Positions 15,928 to 24,042 of a DNA stretch of 25,936 bases are shown here, in pieces. The stretch covers positions 1-25,936 of the forward strand of contig CAYNTS010000026.1 in NCBI GenBank assembly GCA_964400495.1. Direction: 5' to 3'. This DNA comes from CAYNTS01 sp964400495. Lineage in GTDB: Bacteria > Fidelibacterota > Marinisomatia > SCGC-AAA003-L08 > D37C17. Under the pieces are notes generated by a model that was not told the origin of the DNA, did no database searches, and saw only the letters and a program-made list of their open reading frames with translations. Each line of letters starts with the position of its first letter. The stretch's first letter is position 1. A program made the translations under genes and the position numbers.

Positions 15928-16449
15928 ATGAATAGGTTTAAACTCCAATTACTAAGTATACTTCTCACATTTTCCTTTTCACAGGAAACAATCACAATTC
16001 AAGGAGTGGTTGATGTCTTGTTATATATTCCAGAATGCATGTGTGCACCGTTTGGAATCATTGATTCAGACAATAATATAACTGCACTTGGCACCAATGA
16101 AGAAGAATCCATGGCATTTCAAACGTATATAGGCAGTGAAGTTATTGTAACAGGCATTCCATCGTCATATCCATGTATAGGTTATTGTGTCGAATCCATG
16201 CAAGCAATTGATGTATTTAGCATTACACCTGTAGATGATGAACCCTGTGAACCCAGTTGTGATATAAATAATGATAACGATTATAATGTTATTGATATTG
16301 TAAGCATGGTTAATTTTATTTTATTGATAAATACTCCAACCGATGCAGAATTTTGTGCATCCGATTTTGATAGCAATGGAGTGTTAAATGTGTTAGATGT
16401 GGTTAGTTGTTTATTTGGTTGCTTTGTTTGGTTACCAACAAATCAATAA
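15928..16449 (+). CDS. Small secreted dockerin-like protein
   Basis: A 173-residue protein started by ATG with a very strong AAAAAGGAGGT six bases upstream. Signal peptide at residues 1-19 (ending SFSQ). A small beta module with cysteines follows (about 20-100; ITIQGVV ... YIGSEVIVTG ... CIGYC), resembling the N-terminus of the protein at 16574. Then comes a dockerin-like pair: CDINNDNDYNVIDIVSMVNFIL (split here: CDINNDNDYNV, then IDIVSMVNFIL) and SDFDSNGVLNVLDVV. The second helix is abnormal: instead of a typical V/I-rich segment with Asn it reads SCLFGCFVW and the protein stops. No T9SS sorting domain. Either a divergent or a C-terminally damaged member of the family. Function unknown. Confidence 0.75.
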   Translation: MNRFKLQLLSILLTFSFSQETITIQGVVDVLLYIPECMCAPFGIIDSDNNITALGTNEEESMAFQTYIGSEVIVTGIPSSYPCIGYCVESMQAIDVFSITPVDDEPCEPSCDINNDNDYNVIDIVSMVNFILLINTPTDAEFCASDFDSNGVLNVLDVVSCLFGCFVWLPTNQ

Positions 16450-16573
16450 AATTGTAATGATGCATATTTTTTGAAATAAAAAATCAACAACAGTAGGGTT
16501 GTGGTTCCCTCGACCAAAATCTAAAATTCAAGACAGGGAGACCCTGCCCAATACGTAGAAAAGGAGCAAGAGT
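16450..16573 (+). promoter_or_regulatory. 5' region with two short hairpins
   Basis: A 124-base gap. GGTTG (16497-16501) can pair with CGACC (16511-16515), and CAGGG (16534-16538) with CCCTG (16542-16546) around an AGA loop. Both precede the AAGGAG at 16561-16566. They could be structure in the mRNA leader. No promoter or T-run terminator is recognisable. Confidence 0.35.
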
Positions 16574-18130
16574 GTGAAAAAATTATTATTATTACTTATA
16601 TTAACCCAATTTGGATTTTCACAAGACTCATTAATGGTGCGTGGTACAATTGGATATGCATGGGATAGTACATGTATGGACCAATGCTCACAATATATTT
16701 TATATGGTGATCCCGGATATGAAAACATCTATATTACAATTCTGCCTAATCCATCTGACTTAGAACCCTATATTGGCGAATATGTAGAGGTTTTGGGTCA
16801 CATGGTTGATTGTTTTCAATGTTCAGCATTACATGCAGATTCCATTGAGATAGTAAATCCATTACTGCAAACTGTAGAAGGCTTTTTAACATTTAGTAAT
16901 GGATGGTCATTTTGTATGGATGGCTGTGATGAGTTTACACTTGAAGTAGATGATGGGTTTTATTTCTTTCCTAGTGTTTTAAATTCAACCATTTCAACAT
17001 GTGATGAATATCCAGGTAATACAGATATGGAAATTACTGTAAATGGTAATACAATTGATTTCAATTGGTTGAATGCAGAACTCCAATGTTGTTTAGAACC
17101 CGTTTGGGGGATTTTGGAAGACCCTTTATCTAGCAGTGATGCAGACGCAACGTTTATTTTAGAATTTTCCGATCATGGACCACCATGTGATTGTATGTGT
17201 TCTTTTGACCAAACAGTTACATTAGGTGAGTTTTCACCTGGAAATTATGATTTAGTGGTGCAACACTCAAACTATAACTGGACTTTTTTTGAAGGTAATT
17301 TTACCATTGAAGATGATATTCAATTAATTGAACAAAGTGCGTCTGATTGCTTGGAAACCCGAGATGAACCATATATTGAAGTGGATGTAGATGGTGATTA
17401 TATGACACTCAATTATTTTAATGCGGAGCATTATTGCAACCTCATTCCCGAATGGGAGGGTTGGTTAGAATCTGATGTGTTTCACGTGTCATTAACAGAC
17501 ATTGGTCTTGGCAGTTGGTGTGAATGCCACTTCGATTTATCGGCAACTTTTGGTCCATTTGAAAATGGAACTTATTCACTTAATTTCTTAGATGGAGAAC
17601 TTGGTATTCCTGAGTTCACCATTGGTGGCGAACGTGAAATTGTGTACATAACTACATTAGGTGACCCAGAATCAATAATGGAATTCAACAATGAACACGT
17701 GATAATTACAGGGTATGAAACCGTATGTGCTGAATGTAGCGGAATTGTGCCTGAAACTATCGAATTAACAGATGACCCAGATCCATGTGTGTTAGGTGAT
17801 GCAAATGGAGATTTAACAATCAATGTGCTTGATATTGTTATTATAGTTAATTGTATTTTAAGTATTAATGAATGTGATGAATGTATGGACATTACCCAAG
17901 ATGGAAATATAAATGTACTCGATATTGTGCATATTATTAATATTATTCTCAGTGGAACTACCCCAGCAGAAGAATGCTTACTTGAACCTGATATTGGCCC
18001 ATGTGATGGTGCATGTCCACGATTTTTTTACAACCCAGATACTGAACAATGTGAGGTTTTTTTCTGGGGGTGTTGTGATGGAGTAGTACCCTTTGATACA
18101 ATGGAATCCTGTGTTGAAATGTGTGAATGA
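16574..18130 (+). CDS. Secreted Cys-rich protein with dockerin-like pair and C-terminal Kunitz/BPTI-like domain
   Basis: 518 residues from GTG, with AAGGAG seven bases upstream. Signal peptide 1-17 (KKLLLLLILTQFGFSQ). A Cys-containing beta module (about 18-95) resembles that of the preceding gene. Two related internal units follow (about 137-250 and 253-354) sharing a V-G-x-x-I/M-x-x-N-x-x-N-A-E-x-x-C core and a C-x-C segment. A third copy of the small module (YITTLGDPES ... HVIITGYETVCAEC) precedes a dockerin-like pair (about 408-462: GDANGDLTINVLD and DITQDGNINVLD). The last 51 residues have the Kunitz cysteine pattern C468-x8-C477-x15-C493-x7-C501-x11-C513-x3-C517 with GPC, RFFYN and F507. 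No T9SS sorting domain, so export beyond the inner membrane is unexplained. Protease inhibition or binding is possible but unproven. Confidence 0.82.
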   Translation: MKKLLLLLILTQFGFSQDSLMVRGTIGYAWDSTCMDQCSQYILYGDPGYENIYITILPNPSDLEPYIGEYVEVLGHMVDCFQCSALHADSIEIVNPLLQTVEGFLTFSNGWSFCMDGCDEFTLEVDDGFYFFPSVLNSTISTCDEYPGNTDMEITVNGNTIDFNWLNAELQCCLEPVWGILEDPLSSSDADATFILEFSDHGPPCDCMCSFDQTVTLGEFSPGNYDLVVQHSNYNWTFFEGNFTIEDDIQLIEQSASDCLETRDEPYIEVDVDGDYMTLNYFNAEHYCNLIPEWEGWLESDVFHVSLTDIGLGSWCECHFDLSATFGPFENGTYSLNFLDGELGIPEFTIGGEREIVYITTLGDPESIMEFNNEHVIITGYETVCAECSGIVPETIELTDDPDPCVLGDANGDLTINVLDIVIIVNCILSINECDECMDITQDGNINVLDIVHIINIILSGTTPAEECLLEPDIGPCDGACPRFFYNPDTEQCEVFFWGCCDGVVPFDTMESCVEMCE

Positions 18131-18134
18131 ATTA

Positions 18135-18197
18135 ATGGGAAATAAAATGTGTCTATATCTTTAAAAAACAAATTCTAATTCCTAAATTACTTCCCAT
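18135..18197 (+). promoter_or_regulatory. Inverted repeat overlapping the start codon at 18196
   Basis: ATGGGAAATAA (18135-18145) and TTACTTCCCAT (18187-18197) are complementary over 11 bases with one mismatch. The 3' arm includes the first two bases of the ATG, and no Shine-Dalgarno is visible before it. The 41-base loop makes the fold modest, so control of initiation here is only a possibility. No promoter could be identified in this gap, though the six-gene operon probably starts here. Confidence 0.35.
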
Positions 18198-19809
18198 GCA
18201 ACCCCATAAATATCAAACAGATACAATTATTGTTGGTGCAGGTATTGCAGGAATCTCATCTGCAATTGAACTGCTTGACCATGGAAAATCTGTTATTATT
18301 TTTGATCGAGATACACCTGAAAAAATGGGTGGGCTTGCAAAAGAATCGTTTGGTGGGATGTTCTTTGTTGATACCCCAGAACAAAGAAAAGCAAAAGTTA
18401 ATGATAGTCAAGAGTTAGCATTTAAAGATTGGTGTTCATTTGCAGAATTTCAAGAATCAGATAAATGGGGTAAAAAATGGGCAAAAAAATATATTTTCGA
18501 AACAACTTCAGAAGTCTATGAATGGTTAAAAAAACATGGAATTACATTTTTCCCTGTTGTTCATTGGGTAGAACGGGGTCTATTTAAACCTGGGAATTCA
18601 GTTCCTCGATTTCACATGGTTTGGGGAACGGGGTATGATTTAATGAACAAATTAAATGATGTACTCCTAAATCACCCAAACGCACAGAAATTAACTATTC
18701 TATTTCACCATAATGTGCAAGATTTAATCCATTCCGATGGCAAAGTAACAGGTGTGGTTGGTATTAATGAAAGGGAAGAATCAGATTTTAACGCAACTGC
18801 TGAATCCGTAATTTTAGCAAGTGGCGGAATCCAAGGATGCTTTAAAACCGTTAGGAAAAACTGGCCTTCTGACTGGGGAACTCCTCCAAAAGTATTGTTA
18901 AATGGCTCCCATAAATATGCAACTGGTACCCTCCATCAACAGACAAAAAAAATTGGTGGTAATGTTATCAATTTGGATAAAATGTGGTTATATGCTGCGG
19001 GTGTTAATCATCCCAATTCAGATAAACCAAATCACGGTCTAAGTTTGGTTCCACCAAAATCTGCATTATGGGTAAACTCCAAAGGTGAACGATTTTCGCC
19101 AATTCCTTTAATAACTGGTTTTGATACACGGTTTTTGGTAGAGCAAATTTGCAAACAAAAGGAACAATATTCATGGCAAATATTAAATCGGAAAATTGCA
19201 CTTAAAGAATTGGCAGTTTCTGGTGCAGAGTTTAATGATAATATTCGAGATAAAAAACGGTTTAGGTTTATCAAATCATTGTTGCTAGGAAATCATAAAT
19301 TAGTGGATACCCTTATTCAAGATTGCTCTGATTTCATCATTGCAAATTCAATTGAAGAACTTGTTTCTAGAATGAATGCATTAACAGAAACTAATCATGT
19401 TTCTCTTAGCAGTTTAACAGACACAATTCATGGTTATGACGATACAATTCGAAGAGGGCAAAAATATCATAACGATGAACAACTACGACGAATTGCATAT
19501 TTACGGCAATATCGAGGGGACAAAATTAGAACCTGTAAATTTCAACCCATCTTGGATAAAAAAGCAATGCCTCTAATTGCAATTCGCGAGCATATTCTTA
19601 CGCGCAAAAGTTTGGGTGGAATTGAAACAGATTTACACAGTCGAGTATTAACATCTGAGAATACCCCTATAAAAGGATTGTTTGCAGTGGGTGAAGCGTC
19701 TGGATTTGGGGGCGGTGGATCGCATGGACTCCGAGCACTTGAAGGCACATTTTTAGGAACTTGTGTTCTCACAGGACGAGAAGCATCCAAAACAATTATT
19801 AAGGGGTAA
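18196..19809 (+). CDS. FAD-dependent dehydrogenase, KsdD-like (FAD_binding_2)
   Basis: A 537-residue flavoprotein. An N-terminal Rossmann motif binds ADP (TIIVGAGIAGISSAIEL, G14-G16-G19), with an acidic strand end at IIFDRD, a middle substrate-binding domain, and a C-terminal FAD motif KGLFAVGEASGFGGGGSHGLRALEGTFLG. This is the architecture of 3-ketosteroid delta-1-dehydrogenase/fumarate reductase-type enzymes, closest in layout to the mycobacterial Rv0785-type 'FAD-binding dehydrogenase'. It would introduce a C=C bond or reduce one on a hydrophobic substrate; the substrate is unknown. It is first in a six-gene run and its stop overlaps the next ATG. In this lipid operon an acyl or sphingoid-chain substrate is a reasonable guess. 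Confidence 0.8.
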   Translation: MQPHKYQTDTIIVGAGIAGISSAIELLDHGKSVIIFDRDTPEKMGGLAKESFGGMFFVDTPEQRKAKVNDSQELAFKDWCSFAEFQESDKWGKKWAKKYIFETTSEVYEWLKKHGITFFPVVHWVERGLFKPGNSVPRFHMVWGTGYDLMNKLNDVLLNHPNAQKLTILFHHNVQDLIHSDGKVTGVVGINEREESDFNATAESVILASGGIQGCFKTVRKNWPSDWGTPPKVLLNGSHKYATGTLHQQTKKIGGNVINLDKMWLYAAGVNHPNSDKPNHGLSLVPPKSALWVNSKGERFSPIPLITGFDTRFLVEQICKQKEQYSWQILNRKIALKELAVSGAEFNDNIRDKKRFRFIKSLLLGNHKLVDTLIQDCSDFIIANSIEELVSRMNALTETNHVSLSSLTDTIHGYDDTIRRGQKYHNDEQLRRIAYLRQYRGDKIRTCKFQPILDKKAMPLIAIREHILTRKSLGGIETDLHSRVLTSENTPIKGLFAVGEASGFGGGGSHGLRALEGTFLGTCVLTGREASKTIIKG

Positions 19810-21539
19810 TGATGAAAAAAACAGGTGCATATCTTGTTGTGAACGCTCTTGAACAAATTGGAATTACCCATACATTTGGAATTCCGGGGGTTCATAATAC
19901 AGAAATTTATGATGAGTTAAATAAGTCAGAGTTGATTCAACCCATATTGGTAACCCACGAATGCGGTGGTGCATTTATGGCAGATGGGTTATCGCGCACA
20001 TCTGATTCCATTGGTACTATGGTTATTGTTCCAGCTGCAGGAATGTCGCATGCAATGAGCGGAATAGGCGAAGCATTCCTCGATGGAATCCCAATGTTAA
20101 TTATTTCTGGAGGGATACGGACAGACACCGGTCATTCCTATCAACTTCATTCCATTGATATGGGAAAAGTATTGGATGGAATTGTTAAGAAATATACAAA
20201 AGTAGAAACCCATGATCAGATTATTCCTTCCATTTTTGATGCGTATAAAACTGCAATTTCAGACGAACCGGGACCAGTATTTGTTGAAATTCCGGTAAAT
20301 CTTCAATTATTTCAAGGTGAAGTTGAAACACTCTCAAAATTTGTACCGCCAAAAGCAGATATTGAAATCAATGATAGTGATATTGAACAGACAGTTCAAT
20401 TACTTTTGAATGCAAAAAATCCCGGAATTTACGTTGGATGGGGAGCTGTTGATACCTTTGAGCATACCAAAAAAATTGCCGAATTTCTAGATGCTCCTGT
20501 TTCAACAACCCTGCAAGGGATTAGTGCGTTTCCTGCAAATCATCCCTTACATACAGGATTGGGATTTGGTCCAGCATCAACCCCGGCATCACAAGAAGCA
20601 TTTAAAGAATGTGATTGTATGCTTGCTGTGGGAGTTCGTTTTTCAGAATTAGGAACAGGTAGTTTTGGTGTAACGGTTCCCGAAAATTTAATCCATATTG
20701 ATATTAATCCTGAAGTATTTCATAAAAATTATCCTGCAAAATTGACAATTACAGGTGATTCAAAAAATATTTTAGAACGAATATGTGGAAAATTTGATGC
20801 TATGGACCCACCTAGACAAAGTAATATTTCGAGGAAAATTAAAAAGTCAAAAGACAATTATTTTAACACTTGGACAAAAAAAGAAAATGCTGAACTTGTT
20901 TCGCCTGGATTTTTCTTTAAATCTCTCCGAACTCAACTAGAAGATGAAGCAATTATGGTGGTGGACGATGGTAATCACACATTTTTATCCGCGGAACTTT
21001 TTCCAGTGCACACCCCACGACATTTTATTTCTCCAACCGATTTTAATTGCATGGGGTACGCTATACCTGCATCCATAGGTACAAAATTTGCCAACCCCCA
21101 CAAAACGGTGGTAACAATTGTTGGTGATGGTGCATTCATGATGACAGGCATGGAATTATTAACAGCTTCTACTCATAATTTAGGTATAATTGTTTTTGTA
21201 TTTAATGATGGTGAATTGGGTCAAATTTCACAATTCCAACAAATACCACTCAATCGAAAAACAGCATCAGTTTTAGGGAAAATTAATTTTGAAGGAATTG
21301 CATCTGGTACAGGGTGTGAATATTTAAATATGAAAAATGATGCTGATATTGAATCAATAATTCAAGAAGCCAAAAATATTGCATCCCAAAATAAACCGGT
21401 ATTGGTCAATGTACATATTGACTATTCACAAAAAACATTATTAACAAAAGGGGTAGTTAAAACAAATCTAAGCAGGTTCCCCTTTAGAGAAAAAATCAGG
21501 TTTTTAAGTCGTGCTTTAAAAAGGCATATTGTTGGTTAA
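19809..21539 (+). CDS. Thiamine pyrophosphate enzyme, acetolactate synthase/2-hydroxyacyl-CoA lyase-like
   Basis: A 576-residue enzyme with the three-domain plan of the acetolactate synthase superfamily. Catalytic E51 (VTHECGGAFMADGLSR) activates the cofactor, the central domain follows, and the C-terminal TPP/Mg motif runs from G439-D440-G441 through to N466 (GDGAFMMTG ... VFNDGELG). Its start overlaps the upstream stop (TAATG). No IlvN regulatory subunit or other branched-chain amino acid gene is near, which argues against true acetolactate synthase. In animals an IlvB-like protein (HACL2/ILVBL) cleaves 2-hydroxyacyl-CoAs in phytosphingosine breakdown, and the lyase gene two positions downstream makes that analogy attractive. 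The fine specificity is inferred. Confidence 0.8.
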   Translation: MMKKTGAYLVVNALEQIGITHTFGIPGVHNTEIYDELNKSELIQPILVTHECGGAFMADGLSRTSDSIGTMVIVPAAGMSHAMSGIGEAFLDGIPMLIISGGIRTDTGHSYQLHSIDMGKVLDGIVKKYTKVETHDQIIPSIFDAYKTAISDEPGPVFVEIPVNLQLFQGEVETLSKFVPPKADIEINDSDIEQTVQLLLNAKNPGIYVGWGAVDTFEHTKKIAEFLDAPVSTTLQGISAFPANHPLHTGLGFGPASTPASQEAFKECDCMLAVGVRFSELGTGSFGVTVPENLIHIDINPEVFHKNYPAKLTITGDSKNILERICGKFDAMDPPRQSNISRKIKKSKDNYFNTWTKKENAELVSPGFFFKSLRTQLEDEAIMVVDDGNHTFLSAELFPVHTPRHFISPTDFNCMGYAIPASIGTKFANPHKTVVTIVGDGAFMMTGMELLTASTHNLGIIVFVFNDGELGQISQFQQIPLNRKTASVLGKINFEGIASGTGCEYLNMKNDADIESIIQEAKNIASQNKPVLVNVHIDYSQKTLLTKGVVKTNLSRFPFREKIRFLSRALKRHIVG

Positions 21540-22476
21540 TTCTAAAAGTAATAATCCCTTAATAATCTTCAATCCAACAGCGGGTGATGGACAAGCTATT
21601 CAACGCTGGGAAAAATTTAAAAAGGAGTTATCCCAACACAACATTGACTACTCTGTTCAACAAACCAAATATAGAGGTCATGCGACTGAAATTGCTTCTA
21701 CTGCAATAGATGAGGGTGTAACAAAATTAGCTATTTTTAGTGGTGATGGTACATTAAATGAAGCCCTACAAGGAATCATGGAAAATGACCGCGTAAAATA
21801 CCCAGATTTTAAACTCATATTTTTACCTGCAGGAAGTAGCTGTGATTTTGAAAAGAAATTTGAGAATCCAAAATCCTTGATAGATAGATTATTAACTGAT
21901 AATAGCAAACCCATTGATATTTTCAAGGTTGAATGTCGAAATTTTGATGGTCAAACCAATTCAAGATATGTTATCAACAATTCTAGTATTGGAGTAATAA
22001 GTTTAGCAAATGAAAAGTTCAATGCAGTAACGGGATTGCTCAAGTGGATTAAGCAAAAATCTGTTGATGTGGGTGCTGTTTTATGTGGGGCAAAAGCATT
22101 GATGGAGTTTACTCCAATCACATGCAATGTTTCAATTGATAACAAGCAGTTTAAGGATATAAAATTATCTAATATTTCCGTTTTTAAAACATCCCATTTT
22201 GGTGGTGATATGCACTTTGGAATCAAGCCAATCCAAGATGATGGAAAACTCTCTGTTGTTGTCATTGATGCAGTTTCAAAATTTCGATTATTTGGACTCA
22301 TGCCTACATTTTTTACAGGGACTATATTAAAACAAAATATTGCTAGACATTATTTTTGTACATCGGTACGCATTGAATCCAGTGATTTTGCAATTGTTGA
22401 AACCGACGGTGAAAATATTGGCACACCGTTTGCTCAATATAGTATTCTTCCCAAAGCACTTCAAATAATAGTTTAG
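21529..22476 (+). CDS. Lipid kinase of the DAGK/sphingosine kinase family
   Basis: A 315-residue single-domain lipid kinase. Motifs are FNPTAGDGQA near residue 14, the nucleotide loop FSGDGTLNEAL (G72-D73-G74-T75), FLPAGSSCDFEK in place of the usual LPLGTxNDF, and the late ETDGEN followed by a PKALQIIV end strand. The family phosphorylates diacylglycerol, sphingosine-type long-chain bases or related lipids with ATP. Being immediately upstream of an S1P lyase gene suggests a long-chain-base kinase. It begins with TTG (21529 or 21532) overlapping the TPP gene's stop, with AAAAGG upstream. No membrane helix, so it probably acts at the inner face of the membrane. Diacylglycerol kinase (DgkB/YegS-like) cannot be excluded. 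Confidence 0.82.
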   Translation: MLVNSKSNNPLIIFNPTAGDGQAIQRWEKFKKELSQHNIDYSVQQTKYRGHATEIASTAIDEGVTKLAIFSGDGTLNEALQGIMENDRVKYPDFKLIFLPAGSSCDFEKKFENPKSLIDRLLTDNSKPIDIFKVECRNFDGQTNSRYVINNSSIGVISLANEKFNAVTGLLKWIKQKSVDVGAVLCGAKALMEFTPITCNVSIDNKQFKDIKLSNISVFKTSHFGGDMHFGIKPIQDDGKLSVVVIDAVSKFRLFGLMPTFFTGTILKQNIARHYFCTSVRIESSDFAIVETDGENIGTPFAQYSILPKALQIIV

Positions 22477-22482
22477 GACACA

Positions 22483-24042
22483 ATGAAAAAAGAGATTTCA
22501 TCAACGGATAAAATGGACAAAATAATGGAAAAATTGAGTTTTATTCCAACGCCATTATTGAAAATAATTGAGAAATTTCTTCGAAAACTACCCTCAGTTG
22601 AAAAAGAGATAAACCAACAAACACAATCGGTAATATCTGGGTTAGAGAAAGAATTAAAACCGTATTCAACAAAATTTGAATCATATTTAAAACTCCCCAA
22701 AACGGGAGTCAATCAAGAAGAAATTTTAAAAACCATTGAAAATATTACTTCGACTGAAAATTCAAGATGGGAAGATGGGTTCGTTTCGGGAGCAGTGTAT
22801 CATGGTGATGCTAAGCATATTGAATTTATGAATAAAGTGTATGCACTTCAATCGCAGAGCAATCCACTACATTCAGATTTATTTCCAAGTGCGTCCAAAT
22901 TTGAATCGGAAATTGTTTCAATGACAGCCAATATGTTGGGGGCAGATAAAACTGAAGATGATATTTGTGGTACTGTTACATCTGGTGGAACTGAAAGTAT
23001 TCTATTAGCTATGAAAACCTATCGTGATTGGGCACGAAAAACAAAGGGAATTACTCGACCTGAAATAGTGGTTCCAATCACAGCTCACGCTGCATTTGAT
23101 AAAGCCAGTGAATATTTTGGAATTAAAATTATTAGAACTAAAGTGGATGGGAATTTTAAAGCTGATATTGCCTCTATTAAAAGAGTAGCCAATAGAAATA
23201 CCATTGTTATTGTAGGATCAGCAATTTCGTTTCCACATGGTGTTGTTGACCCAATAAGAGAATTGTCTGAATATGCCCAAAAACGAAACATTGGATTTCA
23301 TGTAGATGCATGTTTGGGAGGGTTTGTGCTTCCATGGGCAAAACAACTTGGGTATGATGTGCCAGATTTTGATTTTAGTTTACCTGGAGTTACCTCAATT
23401 TCTGTAGATACCCATAAGTTTGGATATACAGCAAAAGGGACATCTGTTATTTTGTACAGAGGAAAGTCTCTTCGTAAATTTCAATTTTATACCATAACTG
23501 ATTGGCCAGGCGGAATGTATTTTTCACCTACATTTGCTGGAAGTAGGTCAGGGGCACTCTCTGCAGTGTGCTGGGCAACATTAATCTCAATTGGCAAGGA
23601 GGGGTATTTAGATGCTGTAAGTCGAATTTTACTTTCTGCAAAAGAAATAAAGAAAGTAATCAATGAAATCCCTGAGTTGAATATTTTGGGAGATCCCCTT
23701 TGGGTAATTGCCTTTACCTCAGATTCAATAGACATTTACCAAGTTATGGAACAAATGACCCAAAAAGGGTGGAATTTAAATGGATTATACAAACCTGCTT
23801 GTGTTCATATTTGTACAACTTTAAGGCATACCCAACCAGGGGTAATTAAACGATTTGAAACAGATTTGATAGATTCTGTAGAGTGGGTGAAAAATAATCC
23901 AAACGAAAAAACGGGGATGGCACCTGTTTATGGGTTGGCAGCAAACCTACCCTTACGAAGTATTGTTGATGATATATTAATCGAATATTTGAATGTGTAT
24001 TATCAAGTTGACCCTAATAAAAAATTGGACAATAATGATTAA
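22483..24042 (+). CDS. Sphingosine-1-phosphate lyase (PLP-dependent)
   Basis: A 519-residue group II decarboxylase-fold enzyme that resembles eukaryotic SGPL1/Dpl1 throughout. Shared landmarks include LPKTG, SGAVYHGD, SNPLHSDLFPSASKFE, CGTVTSGGTESILLAMK, HAAFDKASEYFGIKI, FPHGVVDPI, HVDACLGGF, SVDTHKFGYTAKGT with Schiff-base lysine K312, TDWPGGMY, GSRSGALSA and KTGMAPVYG. It should cleave a phosphorylated long-chain base to a fatty aldehyde and phosphoethanolamine. The N-terminal 60 residues are amphipathic and helical rather than a clear transmembrane anchor, as in other bacterial SPLs. It follows the lipid kinase by six bases and overlaps the M28 gene by eight. Glutamate or tyrosine decarboxylases share the fold but lack these SPL-specific blocks. 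Confidence 0.93.
   Translation: MKKEISSTDKMDKIMEKLSFIPTPLLKIIEKFLRKLPSVEKEINQQTQSVISGLEKELKPYSTKFESYLKLPKTGVNQEEILKTIENITSTENSRWEDGFVSGAVYHGDAKHIEFMNKVYALQSQSNPLHSDLFPSASKFESEIVSMTANMLGADKTEDDICGTVTSGGTESILLAMKTYRDWARKTKGITRPEIVVPITAHAAFDKASEYFGIKIIRTKVDGNFKADIASIKRVANRNTIVIVGSAISFPHGVVDPIRELSEYAQKRNIGFHVDACLGGFVLPWAKQLGYDVPDFDFSLPGVTSISVDTHKFGYTAKGTSVILYRGKSLRKFQFYTITDWPGGMYFSPTFAGSRSGALSAVCWATLISIGKEGYLDAVSRILLSAKEIKKVINEIPELNILGDPLWVIAFTSDSIDIYQVMEQMTQKGWNLNGLYKPACVHICTTLRHTQPGVIKRFETDLIDSVEWVKNNPNEKTGMAPVYGLAANLPLRSIVDDILIEYLNVYYQVDPNKKLDNND

Noticed and set aside
16405..16475. +1 frameshift restoring a longer dockerin helix in the small secreted protein
   Set aside because: The alternate frame reads VVYLVALFGYQ, partly dockerin-like, but spacing is off by two residues and there is no homopolymer at the junction, so a frameshift is not supported.
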